Below, one piece after another: positions 6,902-16,125 of a stretch of DNA of 39,291 nucleotides (its first letter is position 1; each line of letters begins with the position of its first letter). Where the stretch lies: positions 1 to 39,291 of the IMG/VR virus record IMGVR_UViG_3300031999_000087; one strand, written 5' to 3'. The stretch is from a virus. The translations under genes and the position numbers were made by a program. The notes beneath the pieces were generated by a model, which was not told the origin of the DNA, ran no database searches, and saw only the letters and a program-made list of their open reading frames with translations.

Positions 6902-8728
6902 TTAATCTCTCCCGCGATTTATCTGTAGTGGCTCTGGCTCTTTGCCATACTGTGCGCCCAGTGTAGCACCGCGAAGGGCGTTTGCATAGTGCTCTAGCTC
7001 AGACTGGGACAGCTTTTTATGCCCTAGGCGATTAACCCCGAACAAAGACCTCTCCAAGAACGGCATGCCGACCTTGGTTGGGGCAGAGGAGATTGCCTGC
7101 ATCGCCTTCATCAGCGCCCCGCTGCCTGCCGTTTTTTCAGCGTGGCCGATAAGGGCATTCAGCTGTGCTCGGTCTGCAGGGCTTCTTGCCAGCCCCTCGG
7201 CCAAGGTGCCGCTGGTATTCAGGTTGCCCAGACCCTTCTGGTATAGGTTCTGGTGCATGGCCGCACGCTGGGCCTCCTGAAACACCTCAGGGGGCAGGAG
7301 CTCCTTCAGTGGAACTAGGTTGCTGCCAGACTGGGGGCCGGAGTAAAACTCACGGAACATCTTATCGAAGTCAGTGCCGGACTCCCCACCCTTAGAGAAC
7401 TGATCCACGGCGGTCTTGGGGCCGGTGTGCGGGACTACCATAGTCTTGTGATAATCAGCTGCGTCGCCGTACATGGCCTTGATCGGCCCCAGTAGTGGGT
7501 CGGTGCCTGCCTCTATGTCATTGCCCAGAGACCTGGACTTTTCCATAAGAAGTCTGTAGGCTGCTGGGTCTCTTACCTCTAGCTCCCTAGCGATGCCGGC
7601 TAGATCTCTCTGAGCCTGCGCTACCTCTATAATGCCTCGCTCATCGCCTATGGCGGCGGGGCTGGTGGTCACCTTCTTAGGGGCGGACAGCCCAAGGGCG
7701 TCACGCACCACTGGATTTCCAGTGGCGTTTTCTAGATTCAGTTGGTTGACTGGAACTCTAGGATTCCCCAGATTACCGGCCACTGTATCTGCCAGCTCGT
7801 AGTTTCCGGACGATACCCCTTGTCGCCGACCAACCTCACCCCGTAGGGCTTCGGCAACCTTATTGATGGACTCTCCAGAGTTGTACCCCTCGGAGATGCC
7901 GTAGTCCTTGCCGAAGTTCCTGCGGGCCTGCTCGAAGGTCTCCTTAGCAGCGGCGTTCTTGAAGATGTTGTTCACCCCCGATACCATAGGGCCGAGAGCG
8001 CCGCCCGCCGCACCAGCAGCTCCGCCGAACATAGCGTTCTTCAGGCGATTGCCCGCTGCTGACTCTTCGGGGGTCAGTGGGGTAGTTGCTCCTTGCAAAG
8101 CGCCAGCGCCCGCGCCCATACCCACGCCCACCGCGCCGCGTGCTAGGTTGCCAGTGAACAAAGATGGTAGCTTGGCCGCCCCCAGCAGCTCACCGCCAAG
8201 AACATAGGGGATCGCCTGCCCCACCACATCCCCGGCCTTGGCCCAGCCCGGATTGTCCTTAGTCAGTTCTTCCCCCTTAAGGCGGGCAATGGCCTCGTCT
8301 TGCAATAGGCCGGGGTCATCGGAAAGCGCTTGGCGGGCGCCGGTGATAGCCTTGACCGCGCCTCCCGCCATGCCGGCGTTGGCGTCACGAACGGTGGTGA
8401 CTGTCTCAGGCGAAACTACCCCCATCTTTTCTAGCGCCTTGGCTATTAGAGAGGTTGGCATGTACTCTCCGACAGTGCGAGCGCCTGTGTTAAGCGCGCT
8501 CGACAGCGTAGTGCCGCGCTCCTTCTCCCAGTCACCGATCTGAGCGGTACGAGCTTCGTTAGCGGCAACTCGGCGCTGCGCAGCAGATGCAGCATCCGCC
8601 AGAATAGAAGGAGGAGGGGCTTCTGATTCTTGGGTTAGCTCCCCAACCCCGGCCTCTATCTGTGCGTCTGTCAGGCCGGCAGCAATGCCCTGCTTGATGA
8701 ACTCGTCAATCTCCTCAGAAGATGCCAT
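6902..8728 (-). CDS. Large internal virion / DNA ejection protein
   Basis: A 608-residue protein with charged helical ends and a Gly/Ala-rich hydrophobic middle (about 175-255, including RGAVGVGMGAGAGALQGATT and AMFGGAAGAAGGALG), which could insert into membrane. This layout is typical of podovirus internal or ejection proteins released ahead of the genome. The N-terminus contains a short module (EEIDEFIKQGIAAGLTDAQI) seen at the start of several phage ejection proteins. It overlaps the preceding gene by one base (TAATG). No lytic transglycosylase motif was seen. Confidence 0.65.
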   Translation of the reverse strand: MASSEEIDEFIKQGIAAGLTDAQIEAGVGELTQESEAPPPSILADAASAAQRRVAANEARTAQIGDWEKERGTTLSSALNTGARTVGEYMPTSLIAKALEKMGVVSPETVTTVRDANAGMAGGAVKAITGARQALSDDPGLLQDEAIARLKGEELTKDNPGWAKAGDVVGQAIPYVLGGELLGAAKLPSLFTGNLARGAVGVGMGAGAGALQGATTPLTPEESAAGNRLKNAMFGGAAGAAGGALGPMVSGVNNIFKNAAAKETFEQARRNFGKDYGISEGYNSGESINKVAEALRGEVGRRQGVSSGNYELADTVAGNLGNPRVPVNQLNLENATGNPVVRDALGLSAPKKVTTSPAAIGDERGIIEVAQAQRDLAGIARELEVRDPAAYRLLMEKSRSLGNDIEAGTDPLLGPIKAMYGDAADYHKTMVVPHTGPKTAVDQFSKGGESGTDFDKMFREFYSGPQSGSNLVPLKELLPPEVFQEAQRAAMHQNLYQKGLGNLNTSGTLAEGLARSPADRAQLNALIGHAEKTAGSGALMKAMQAISSAPTKVGMPFLERSLFGVNRLGHKKLSQSELEHYANALRGATLGAQYGKEPEPLQINRGRD

Positions 8729-9957
8729 TACTTAGCTCCTTTCAATCGTGCGATCCGTTGCTGTATGGTCTCTCCGGCTGCCTGAGGGGCGGCACTAGGC
8801 TCTGCCCCTCCAGCGCGGGGGTCAAGCCAGAGGCCACCCAGTCGATCATCTGTGTCGACCATGCCCTTGCGAGAATTGAGCAGTCTGTCCTCCGCCCCCT
8901 CAAGGCGGGCCTTGACCCCCTCATAAATGGCGGCGGCACTTTCTGGATTGTCCTTCAAGCTAAGTAAGCTCTTTTCCAAGAACGCAAGGTCTTTGTTGGA
9001 CAGCGCCCCCGGCATCAGCTTGGCCTTACCAAGAATCTGATCGTTTATCAGAGTTTCTAGTTGGCGGGCCGGGGCGCTCTGCGCGTACTGCATCATAGGT
9101 ATGCCCATGTCTGCACCATGAGAAATAAGGGCGGTCATAGGGCCGAGCGCAGCGTCAGACTTAACCCGCTTCCCATCCTCACCAACCTTGCCGTAGATCA
9201 GGTCGTCCATTACCCCAAGAGATTTCTGGGAGGACTTCAACACCCCATACTGATCTTTTACATTTAGGACTTCCTTCCCGTACTGAGACAGCAGTCCGGG
9301 GGTAAGGCCAGACTTACCATCTGAGGCTCCCGAGCGCCCAGCCTGAGCTAGCGCCATGCGCTGCTCGAAGGTTAGGTCTGTGCTAGGGGCGCGGTAGGTA
9401 TTGTCCTGCTTCCACTTGAAATCTTCGCGATCGGCAGTGCGCTCAGTATCGGACAACTTGGAGGAGTAAGCAGTAAACGCATCGCGTTCTTCCTGCGGCA
9501 ACATGTATGCCAGAGCAGGGTTCTGCGCAATCATGCGGGTTAGCGCCAGCTTCTCAGCCGCTGGGTCTTTGACCGCAGAACTGACATCCACACCTAGATC
9601 AGACTTGGCGCGGATTGCATCGGCAGCAGTTAAGCCCTGACGCCCCAGCAACTGATCAAGTGCCGCAGACCTAGCAGCGTCTGCATCGGACTCAGCAGCG
9701 GCAGCCTTCTCTTCTCTGGCCTTTTGGAACCCCGGCTGCATGAAGTTGTTGAGGATGCCAGCATAGTCTATCTGAGTGTATCCCGGCGACCCGTTGGCCC
9801 CCTCTGACTGAATAAGTCCAGAGACAGGGGTGTGTTCGCGCTCTGCCTTTTTGCGCAGGGCGTCCGCTAGGCGCTTCTTTTCGCGGTACACTGCCCCCGC
9901 CGCAATATCGATCTGCGGCGGTGCAGGCTGGGTCGCAGGGGCGTTCCAGTATTCCAT
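8728..9957 (-). CDS. Putative internal virion protein
   Basis: A 409-residue, mostly helical, charged protein with Ala/Gln-rich stretches and no membrane segment. AGGAG lies well placed before the ATG at 9957. It sits between a small Gly-rich protein and the large ejection protein, the usual place for podovirus internal-core proteins. The C-terminus (GETIQQRIARLKGAK) is basic. No enzymatic motif recognised; the structural role is inferred from position and composition. Confidence 0.6.
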   Translation of the reverse strand: MEYWNAPATQPAPPQIDIAAGAVYREKKRLADALRKKAEREHTPVSGLIQSEGANGSPGYTQIDYAGILNNFMQPGFQKAREEKAAAAESDADAARSAALDQLLGRQGLTAADAIRAKSDLGVDVSSAVKDPAAEKLALTRMIAQNPALAYMLPQEERDAFTAYSSKLSDTERTADREDFKWKQDNTYRAPSTDLTFEQRMALAQAGRSGASDGKSGLTPGLLSQYGKEVLNVKDQYGVLKSSQKSLGVMDDLIYGKVGEDGKRVKSDAALGPMTALISHGADMGIPMMQYAQSAPARQLETLINDQILGKAKLMPGALSNKDLAFLEKSLLSLKDNPESAAAIYEGVKARLEGAEDRLLNSRKGMVDTDDRLGGLWLDPRAGGAEPSAAPQAAGETIQQRIARLKGAK

Positions 9958-9967
9958 TTCTTAACTC

Positions 9968-10516
9968 CTAGTCGAAGATGCCGCCAGTAAAGAAGTTGAA
10001 TATCCCATTAGCGCCCTTCTTAGGGTCTTGGAGCCACGTTACCGGGTTGATGCCGTTGGCCAAATCACCGAAGCGGAGGCCAACATCCTTGCCCCCCACC
10101 CCTACGGTGCCGTAGCTATTGATCTTATCGGCGCTGTAGAACTTATCTGGGTCGCCGTTTAGTAGGTTGTCAGCACCTATGCCGGCGGCGGTAGCAGCAG
10201 CGGCCCAAGGCCCAAGGCTGCCAGCAGCACCGCCAGCACCGCCAGCGCCGCCAGCACCGCCAGCACCGCCAGCACCGCCAAACATGCTAGAGATGCCGTC
10301 CATGCCCCCCATCGCGTCCCAGCCCTGTTTAGCCACCTTGCCGAAGTCGTTACCGGCCTGCTGAGCTCCAGCGGCTGACATCATGGGGGCTTGCCCCATG
10401 CCCTCAATCTTTAGGGTAGGGTCTTCCCTAACTCCAATCTGCTGCTGTGGGGCGCGCAGTGCTTGTACGATGTTCCTAGACTGCCACTGTGGTGTAGGTT
10501 GCGTACTCATAGTCAT
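9968..10516 (-). CDS. Gly/Ala-repeat virion protein
   Basis: A 182-residue product with a run of about five GGA tripeptides (residues 81-97) followed by an Ala-rich hydrophobic segment. The repeat corresponds to a short trinucleotide-like repeat at about 10220-10280, which could vary in length. The N-terminus is Gln-rich and the C-terminus (NPVTWLQDPKKGANGIFNFFTGG) has a possible amphipathic helix. The ATG at 10516 overlaps the upstream stop; an ATG six bases later is possible. Probably part of the DNA-ejection set. Confidence 0.6.
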   Translation of the reverse strand: MTMSTQPTPQWQSRNIVQALRAPQQQIGVREDPTLKIEGMGQAPMMSAAGAQQAGNDFGKVAKQGWDAMGGMDGISSMFGGAGGAGGAGGAGGAGGAAGSLGPWAAAATAAGIGADNLLNGDPDKFYSADKINSYGTVGVGGKDVGLRFGDLANGINPVTWLQDPKKGANGIFNFFTGGIFD

Positions 10517-11325
10517 TTCCCCATCATCCCGCCAACCATACCACTGACCCCACCCATAGTGCTTCCCTTCTTAGAGTTGCTGGCGTTGGTCTGTGCCATC
10601 TGTGAGTTGAATTGTTGTTGGCCAGCACCGGCCAAGTCTGCCGCCTTTCCTGACCAGCTTGGTGCGTAGCCCTGCGGCCCTTGGCGCAGACCGTTCCACA
10701 TGTTCAGTGCATCACCGGCCTGCGCCCAAGGCATCTGGTACTTCTGATAGTCTTGGTTGTAGTTCTGATTCTGACCCGCAAGCTGGCTGGCGTAGTTGGC
10801 GCGAGCCTCCTGACCCCCGAGCACCTTAGCGTCAAGGGCGGTCTTGGAGTTAACATCGCCCTGCGCAGTCCACAAGTCTTTCATGGTGCTGTCGTAGGCT
10901 GAGTTGCCCATCGCCCCGCCCTGCAGACGGAGCTTGTTCTCACGAGCCTTAGCGTCCTTCTCTTGCTGAGGCTGTAGTCGCGACATTGCGCTATCGTAAA
11001 AGGCGTCCGCTGCTACGTTGCCGCTGTTGGGGTCCCACTGTACTTGATCTGGCCCCTTGAACACCCCTTGGTCTTTGAGCTGCTGCTGGTACTTACTAAA
11101 CAGATCCTGAGCACCTTGGTGCTGGCCCTGTAGAGCGTCGGACATCGTGTTCTGTTGGGTGTACTTCCCATCCGCCCCCTTAACGAACTTGGACGTGCCA
11201 TACATGTCGCTCTGGCCGCTGTTCTCCATGCGCCAGATATCTTGATCTCGATCTAGCTGAGCCTGCTGCCGAGCAAGTGCAGCGTAGTCTGGCGCTTTGG
11301 GTGCCTTTGATTTCTTACCGCCCAT
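10513..11325 (-). CDS. Podovirus virion protein of ejection/tail group
   Basis: A 270-residue, Gln/Ala-rich, largely helical product beginning MGGKKSKAPKAPDYAALAR. A basic, Pro-rich start of this form is common in a podovirus protein encoded just after the tail hub genes. The C-terminus ends in a Gly/Met-rich hydrophobic stretch (GVSGMVGGMMGK). It is co-translated with the next gene through an ATGA overlap. Role in ejection or tail assembly is inferred from context. Confidence 0.6.
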   Translation of the reverse strand: MGGKKSKAPKAPDYAALARQQAQLDRDQDIWRMENSGQSDMYGTSKFVKGADGKYTQQNTMSDALQGQHQGAQDLFSKYQQQLKDQGVFKGPDQVQWDPNSGNVAADAFYDSAMSRLQPQQEKDAKARENKLRLQGGAMGNSAYDSTMKDLWTAQGDVNSKTALDAKVLGGQEARANYASQLAGQNQNYNQDYQKYQMPWAQAGDALNMWNGLRQGPQGYAPSWSGKAADLAGAGQQQFNSQMAQTNASNSKKGSTMGGVSGMVGGMMGK

Positions 11326-11326
11326 A

Positions 11327-11767
11327 CTATGCCGCCTCCACGATTCTGAGTGTTTTGATCCAGAGGCTGCTAGTCAATACCCTGCACTGATCTGGGGTCA
11401 TGGTGTACATGATTAAGTCGCCTTCATCTGAGTAGCCGGATACACGAGCTTCCTCTACGAAGCCAAAGTGCTCGTCCAGCCTCTGGGCTTCTTCGTTGCT
11501 GCCGTTTACCTGCCCAACTATCTTCTCTACCATAAGCCGGTTGAATGGGTAGTCAAATATCGCGGCGTACCACTCTTTACTCGGCCTTCCCTCTACCCAG
11601 ATATGGGCATTGACTGTACGACCATTATACCCATCATACACCACCCCCGCAAGCGGCTTTCCGTGATCATCGGTGCAGGTAATGCAATTGGCCCAACGGC
11701 TTGGGTAGTACCCCAGCTTCTTGCAGTGGAACGGCAAGTATAGATTGGAGCAATCGACAACCTTCAT
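11327..11767 (-). CDS. GNAT-fold protein of the virion operon
   Basis: A 146-residue protein with GNAT acetyltransferase features: a central beta strand (AHIWVEG), the stretch NRLMVEKIVGQVNGSNEEAQ, and the classic final motif LDEHFGFVEEARVSGY followed by a beta strand. Similar GNAT-like proteins lie in podovirus structural operons, and T7 gp13 has been described this way; several seem to be virion-associated rather than catalytic. It starts inside the stop of the gp10-like gene. Whether it acetylates anything cannot be said. Confidence 0.75.
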   Translation of the reverse strand: MKVVDCSNLYLPFHCKKLGYYPSRWANCITCTDDHGKPLAGVVYDGYNGRTVNAHIWVEGRPSKEWYAAIFDYPFNRLMVEKIVGQVNGSNEEAQRLDEHFGFVEEARVSGYSDEGDLIMYTMTPDQCRVLTSSLWIKTLRIVEAA

Positions 11768-13365
11768 ATCGCAAGTCCCGACTCAAATACCACTTCCAAA
11801 GCGGCGAAATTAGAGGTTTCAGAGGAGTTTACCGCCAGCAATAGAGCCGCGCAGAATCCAAGACCTACGACCCCAGTCCACGGGTGGTAAGTTGTTCCGA
11901 ACTCAGTAGACCAGAACGCTTGGTCCCACACTGAGTTAGTGGCGTCCCACAGATATTCTAAAGCCTGCGGTCCGGAAGCTGGTGGGTTTCCTGCCAAGGC
12001 TGTTAGGTCGTAGTCTACGTTCAGCTTGAGCTTGTATCCTGGAGGCGTGGTGGCTTGGAATATTGGACGAACAAGCTTGAAGTGCTTATTGGCGGTAGGG
12101 TCGCCGAAGTAGTTGTACGCTGAGAACAGGTTGCAAATGATCTCTTCACCCCCCGTGCCGTCTATCTTGACGTTGTCCTTTGACTCTCCGCCGTACAGGC
12201 AAACCCGGCCATCTTCTGTGCCGAAGTACATCTTTCCATTGAACAGTTCAAAGCACGACATAGGAAGGTTGAACCTAGTCCACGCCCCCGTCAGTGAGTT
12301 CATGACGTACTGGACTGCCTTGGCCTCGCTGGTCTTTGGGATGTTGATCAGCAGAGCTTGAAGCACTGGCACGTTGCCGATCTGCCAGTTGGGGGTATAG
12401 GCGCGACTGTTCACGATTCGGTTCAGCGTGCGACTAATGCGCTTGCTCAGTGCGGCGTTGCTTACGGCTATGTTGGCCTCCCCCTTAACCACGCTGGATA
12501 GGGGGATTATTCCTGTGCGAGTCATGAGAATTACGTCGCCCCCAAGCTCGCAACTTGGGCCGGTGCCGATTGGGGCGGAGATAAAGAACATGGCCTCAAG
12601 CGCCCAGTCATTTACATCTTCTGGGTCGCTGCCAGAGAAAATAAGGAACTCTCCTTGGCTACTGAAGAACCCCAGTTTATCGTCCAGTCCAGCGCCAGAA
12701 TCTAAACTCCACGTCACCAACTCACTGATGAACCCGCCGCGAGGCAAGCTTCCGCCGACGTTTAAGGACTTAGCTGTCCCCCCAATGGAATCTATGTCCA
12801 AGTACCAAGCGATCAGGCTATCCTGCTGAATAAACCATAGGCGGCGCTTGTACGATGTAACTCCTGTCAGTAGAGAGGGATTCACCCCTTTTATCTGCCC
12901 CGGAGCAGTTGGTGTGGCGTTCTCAGTGAATGGAGTCCAAGTGGTGCCATCGTAAAAGAATGCAGCGTCTACCCCGTTTGTGACGACAAGATACTGCCCG
13001 AACAGGGTACTGAACATACACCACTCAACGTCCCCGTAGGTTATGTCATACACCTTTACAGGGGCGTTAGTGGGCAAAGATACGTCGTACACCCCGTCGT
13101 CGGTGCAGGCGTATAGTTCTGAAGATCCATCAGAAGACGCGTACCTGATGAGGGTACGAACCTTCATGGGCAGGTTGGTGGCGTGTTCTTTGTAGCCCCT
13201 GCGGGTGGTTACTGAGCCGGTCTGTGGGTAGAAGTTCTGCAGGTCTATGCAAAACTCTGCCCCCATTGCAGCTAGGGGGTCGAGGTCGTTGATGCCCATG
13301 GTGGGTGCGGGCAGACTAACCACCTGGGACACTCGCTTCTGGTGCTTCCTATTGATCATAACCAT
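11764..13365 (-). CDS. Tail hub / DNA stabilisation protein (P22 gp10-like)
   Basis: A protein of about 533 residues, rich in beta strands with repeated Trp/Tyr/Gly blades. The early segment DLQNFYPQTGSVTTRRGY matches the start of P22 gp10-like packaged-DNA stabilisation proteins, which fold as beta propellers and close the portal channel at the tail hub. It follows the adaptor gene, as expected. The ATG at 13365 is chosen over a TTG six bases upstream that would overlap the adaptor stop. Confidence 0.75.
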   Translation of the reverse strand: MVMINRKHQKRVSQVVSLPAPTMGINDLDPLAAMGAEFCIDLQNFYPQTGSVTTRRGYKEHATNLPMKVRTLIRYASSDGSSELYACTDDGVYDVSLPTNAPVKVYDITYGDVEWCMFSTLFGQYLVVTNGVDAAFFYDGTTWTPFTENATPTAPGQIKGVNPSLLTGVTSYKRRLWFIQQDSLIAWYLDIDSIGGTAKSLNVGGSLPRGGFISELVTWSLDSGAGLDDKLGFFSSQGEFLIFSGSDPEDVNDWALEAMFFISAPIGTGPSCELGGDVILMTRTGIIPLSSVVKGEANIAVSNAALSKRISRTLNRIVNSRAYTPNWQIGNVPVLQALLINIPKTSEAKAVQYVMNSLTGAWTRFNLPMSCFELFNGKMYFGTEDGRVCLYGGESKDNVKIDGTGGEEIICNLFSAYNYFGDPTANKHFKLVRPIFQATTPPGYKLKLNVDYDLTALAGNPPASGPQALEYLWDATNSVWDQAFWSTEFGTTYHPWTGVVGLGFCAALLLAVNSSETSNFAALEVVFESGLAI

Positions 13366-13367
13366 TG

Positions 13368-14102
13368 TCAATTACCGTAGTAGGTTCCGTCCGGGACGTT
13401 GGCCATGCTTATTAGCAAGCGGCCCTGCCCACCAGATAGATTAATTACTGGGGCACCTTGGTTCTGAGCCTTCTCAGAACCAAGGAGGTAGTTGAACTCT
13501 TCCTGCAGGATCGTGGTATCAAAGCCTTTCTGACTCCACATCTTGACCTTTAGGCCGGCGATCATAACCCGGCGGTCGTATAGCGGCTTATCAGTGGCGC
13601 GGATTATCCTGTCTTGGTAGTTTGGATTTTGTGGGTCTGGGCTAGTGCCGTCGATCACCCAGTTCTTACTGATGTAGTACATGGCAAACTCTTGCCCAGC
13701 GCCGGGCACTGGGTAGACCGTGTACTTGTTGTGGAGGATTCGGTACTGAAAGTATACCCCGACCGCCACAATGCCGAATTTATTCCAGGCCCACACCTGC
13801 GGGCTGACCGGCCCCTGCATTGGGCGGCGCATCGAGGTGTTCCACTCAGTTTGATTTACCTGACGGCCAAAGTCGGCCGGCATTGGAAACTCGTCCTGGG
13901 TGCCGTCCGCGATGAAGCCCATCTGCTTTTCTAGGAACTGCCAGTCCTGCACACGATTTAGCTCGTCACCAAGCGCATTGAGCAGTCCCAGCATTTGATA
14001 GCCGCTAGCGTCGCCAGCGGCAGAACTTAAAGATACCGGCGGCAGGCCCAACTCTTGGGCAGCCGCATTGATGATTTCATCTGCTGTCCCAAGAGTAGAC
14101 AT
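13368..14102 (-). CDS. Head-to-tail adaptor protein
   Basis: A 244-residue protein starting MSTLGTADEIINAAAQELGL, the helical opening seen in podovirus adaptor proteins comparable to P22 gp4 or T7 gp11. The middle contains WQFLEKQ and FPMPADFGRQVNQTEWN, also typical. It should sit between the portal and the gp10-like hub. A possible terminator lies just upstream, so it may be on a separately tuned stretch of the late transcript. Confidence 0.75.
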   Translation of the reverse strand: MSTLGTADEIINAAAQELGLPPVSLSSAAGDASGYQMLGLLNALGDELNRVQDWQFLEKQMGFIADGTQDEFPMPADFGRQVNQTEWNTSMRRPMQGPVSPQVWAWNKFGIVAVGVYFQYRILHNKYTVYPVPGAGQEFAMYYISKNWVIDGTSPDPQNPNYQDRIIRATDKPLYDRRVMIAGLKVKMWSQKGFDTTILQEEFNYLLGSEKAQNQGAPVINLSGGQGRLLISMANVPDGTYYGN

Positions 14103-14115
14103 GTTTTTCTCCAGT

Positions 14116-14136
14116 AAAAACCCCCGAGGTTAGGGG
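14116..14136 (-). terminator. Weak intrinsic terminator before the adaptor gene
   Basis: On the minus strand CCCC, a seven-base loop and GGGG are followed by GTTTTT. The stem is short but followed by a T tract and lies in the 48-bp gap between two late genes. It may attenuate rather than stop transcription. Confidence 0.45.
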
Positions 14137-14150
14137 CGGGGCAGAATCCC

Positions 14151-14699
14151 CTAAGCAGTTTTCTTAACCACTGGCAACTTCATAGACTCTTCCAGCGCGG
14201 CGATGCGGGCCTTGAGGTCGTCGTTTTCCTTGGCAAGAGCAGTGAATGGTGCGTCGGAGGCGGCTTTTTCAAGCCACGCCTTAGCCTTGCGCTTCAAGTC
14301 GTATAGGCCGGGCATGGTGGTGCAGGCGGCGTCATTAAGGTCGCCAAGCTGCTCAACCGTGCGGCACTTGATGTAGGCTAGCTCTTCCACTTGCGAACGA
14401 GTCACCATAGGCCACTCGGCCAGTGGAGTGCCTACCAACTGCTCGTTGTCGCCCTGCTTGAACAGCGCGTACTGTGCCGGGAAGTTACGGCGATCCAGAT
14501 CACTAACCTTGCGGCGAATGATGTTGGTAGAGTTGCCCGGAGCTAGAAGCTCAACGAACTCACGATCTTGGAAGATTGGACGGCCCTGCTCAGCAGATGC
14601 GGCCTCGTCACGGTACGGAAACCAGTAGAAGCGAGCGTGAACGCCCTTCATACTGTTATCCTGAAAATCTTGTGGGTTTACGTCATATTCTTCGCGCAT
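14151..14699 (-). CDS. Conserved phage structural-region protein
   Basis: A 182-residue protein with an N-terminal beta-rich part (ARFYWFPYRDEAASAEQGRP, then FVELLAPGNSTN) and a C-terminal coiled coil (LAKENDDLKARIAALEESMKL). I have seen this N-terminal pattern in uncharacterised proteins encoded near capsid genes of other phages but know no function. GAGGA precedes the ATG. Position between decoration-type proteins and the adaptor suggests a head or neck component. Confidence 0.65.
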   Translation of the reverse strand: MREEYDVNPQDFQDNSMKGVHARFYWFPYRDEAASAEQGRPIFQDREFVELLAPGNSTNIIRRKVSDLDRRNFPAQYALFKQGDNEQLVGTPLAEWPMVTRSQVEELAYIKCRTVEQLGDLNDAACTTMPGLYDLKRKAKAWLEKAASDAPFTALAKENDDLKARIAALEESMKLPVVKKTA

Positions 14700-14715
14700 T
14701 GGTGCTTCCTCAAAG

Positions 14716-15237
14716 TTATGGAATTATCGTTACTTCATTGGAGTCCACAGAGGTAGACCCAATTATGTTCGCGCCTGTTACTCGGCACTTCATAACATCG
14801 CCAATGTACGGAGATATAATAGTCAGCTGACTGCCAGTTTCTCCAATCATCGGCACGTTGTTTCTAAGCCATTGGAACGAGATGGTGTCGGCGTTGAGCC
14901 ACGTTCCCGGATCACACGTCAACTTATTACTGGACTGCGGAACCCCGGTCACCACAGGGGCGACTGTGTTAGTCGGCACCCCGACCCCCGCTACGATCAC
15001 CCAGTACTTCCACTGCTTCTCGTTTAGGGTTCCGGTGTAGCCAAGAAAATCGGTGTACTGCACCCACAGGTCGTTGTTGTCTCCGGTGAATGCGCCCTTG
15101 GACAATAAGAACTTTCGCTCCAAATCATTTAGAGTGCCCTCTCCAGTTGCCCCATTCGCTAGATAATATGCGCGCAGACCATCGTTGACGTTCCCGCCTC
15201 CTGTGGCCGCACGCATTGCATCGTTAAGAGTAGGCAT
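14716..15237 (-). CDS. Virion protein with C-terminal Ig-like domain
   Basis: A 173-residue protein. Residues 1-85 contain the phage module LNDAMRAATGGGNVNDGLRA followed by LNDLERKFLLSKGA and GDNNDLWVQY. Residues about 90-173 form an Ig-like fold: PVVTGVPQSSNKLTCDPGTW, SFQWLRNNVPMIG, and CRVTGANIIGSTSVDSNEV. Such domains decorate phage heads or tails and can bind carbohydrate on cell or mucosal surfaces. It is encoded downstream of the capsid gene, so capsid decoration is the likeliest role, though inferred. Confidence 0.75.
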   Translation of the reverse strand: MPTLNDAMRAATGGGNVNDGLRAYYLANGATGEGTLNDLERKFLLSKGAFTGDNNDLWVQYTDFLGYTGTLNEKQWKYWVIVAGVGVPTNTVAPVVTGVPQSSNKLTCDPGTWLNADTISFQWLRNNVPMIGETGSQLTIISPYIGDVMKCRVTGANIIGSTSVDSNEVTIIP

Positions 15238-15240
15238 GGG

Positions 15241-16125
15241 TTACACCGGAATCTGGTCGACTTGAATGGGAATGTTGGCCTGTGCAACTATGAAGCATGT
15301 ATCTCCGGCCTGCATATTATACGGCTCTATTCGCACTGAGCCCTGTGTTCTAAGGGTTGTAAGAGTCACTGTCAGCGTAATTCCGCTAAACAGCACCTGT
15401 GGAAACACTATTGACCCGGCTTCTGGAGCAGACCGCGTTAAGGAAGCAGTCAAGTACGATGATGGCAGTACAGAAATCCCATCAACGGTTGTTTGGACTA
15501 CATCTACATCCCACGCAGAGGTTCCAGTGGTGGCGCGCAGATTCGTTACGTTGGCGGAATTAAGAGACGTTCCTGACCCGTTGAATTTTATGGCGGCTAC
15601 CTTGACCCAGTTCCACCCGACGCTGTTGTTGTTAAGGCGCTCTCTGACTTCTGGGTGCGCGTTTACGTTTGCGTCGTGTGTCACAAGTGCTGCATCTTGC
15701 GCAGCCTGCTGAGCAACTAGCCCAGTGATAGAGGCAATGCTGTGCGCGTCAGCGGCAGTGCGGTTGACCAGCAACGTATGGTCAGCCGTGCCAACCGCCA
15801 CGAAATCAGTGGCGACGGCAGTGTAGGTTCCGCCAAGCCCGATAAGGACGTTGCGAGGGCCAGCATAGCTATACGCGATGTTGTTGTGGACGACCGTTGC
15901 AACGTCTGACGGTAGTGGGTTCCATGCGGTTCCAACCGAGTGGAATTGGCCGGTGAAATTGTTAGCGTTGACATCCGAGGCCACCGATCCAGTGCCGGTT
16001 GTCCGAACACTGTAGCTGGTGACTCCCGCCTCGCGAACATCACGAAGCGGGAACCCTATGCCTTGCGCCATAGTCCCGAATAGGGCGCCAACGCCCCCAG
16101 CCTCACCGCCAATATTCCACGACAT
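15241..16125 (-). CDS. Putative structural protein
   Basis: A 294-residue beta-rich protein with Gly/Thr/Asn-rich N-terminal half, an Ala-rich helical linker around residues 125-160 (AHSIASITGLVAQQAAQDAA), and a C-terminal beta domain (about 175-294). This two-domain plan suits a head fibre or decoration protein. Start and the preceding stop share one base (TAATG). No family recognised. Confidence 0.6.
   Translation of the reverse strand: MSWNIGGEAGGVGALFGTMAQGIGFPLRDVREAGVTSYSVRTTGTGSVASDVNANNFTGQFHSVGTAWNPLPSDVATVVHNNIAYSYAGPRNVLIGLGGTYTAVATDFVAVGTADHTLLVNRTAADAHSIASITGLVAQQAAQDAALVTHDANVNAHPEVRERLNNNSVGWNWVKVAAIKFNGSGTSLNSANVTNLRATTGTSAWDVDVVQTTVDGISVLPSSYLTASLTRSAPEAGSIVFPQVLFSGITLTVTLTTLRTQGSVRIEPYNMQAGDTCFIVAQANIPIQVDQIPV

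Noticed and set aside
11327-11767. Acetyltransferase completing a ViI/M6-type thymine hypermodification pathway
   Set aside because: The GNAT-like gene lies in the virion operon between tail hub and ejection genes, where such proteins are usual in podoviruses, not with the modification genes.
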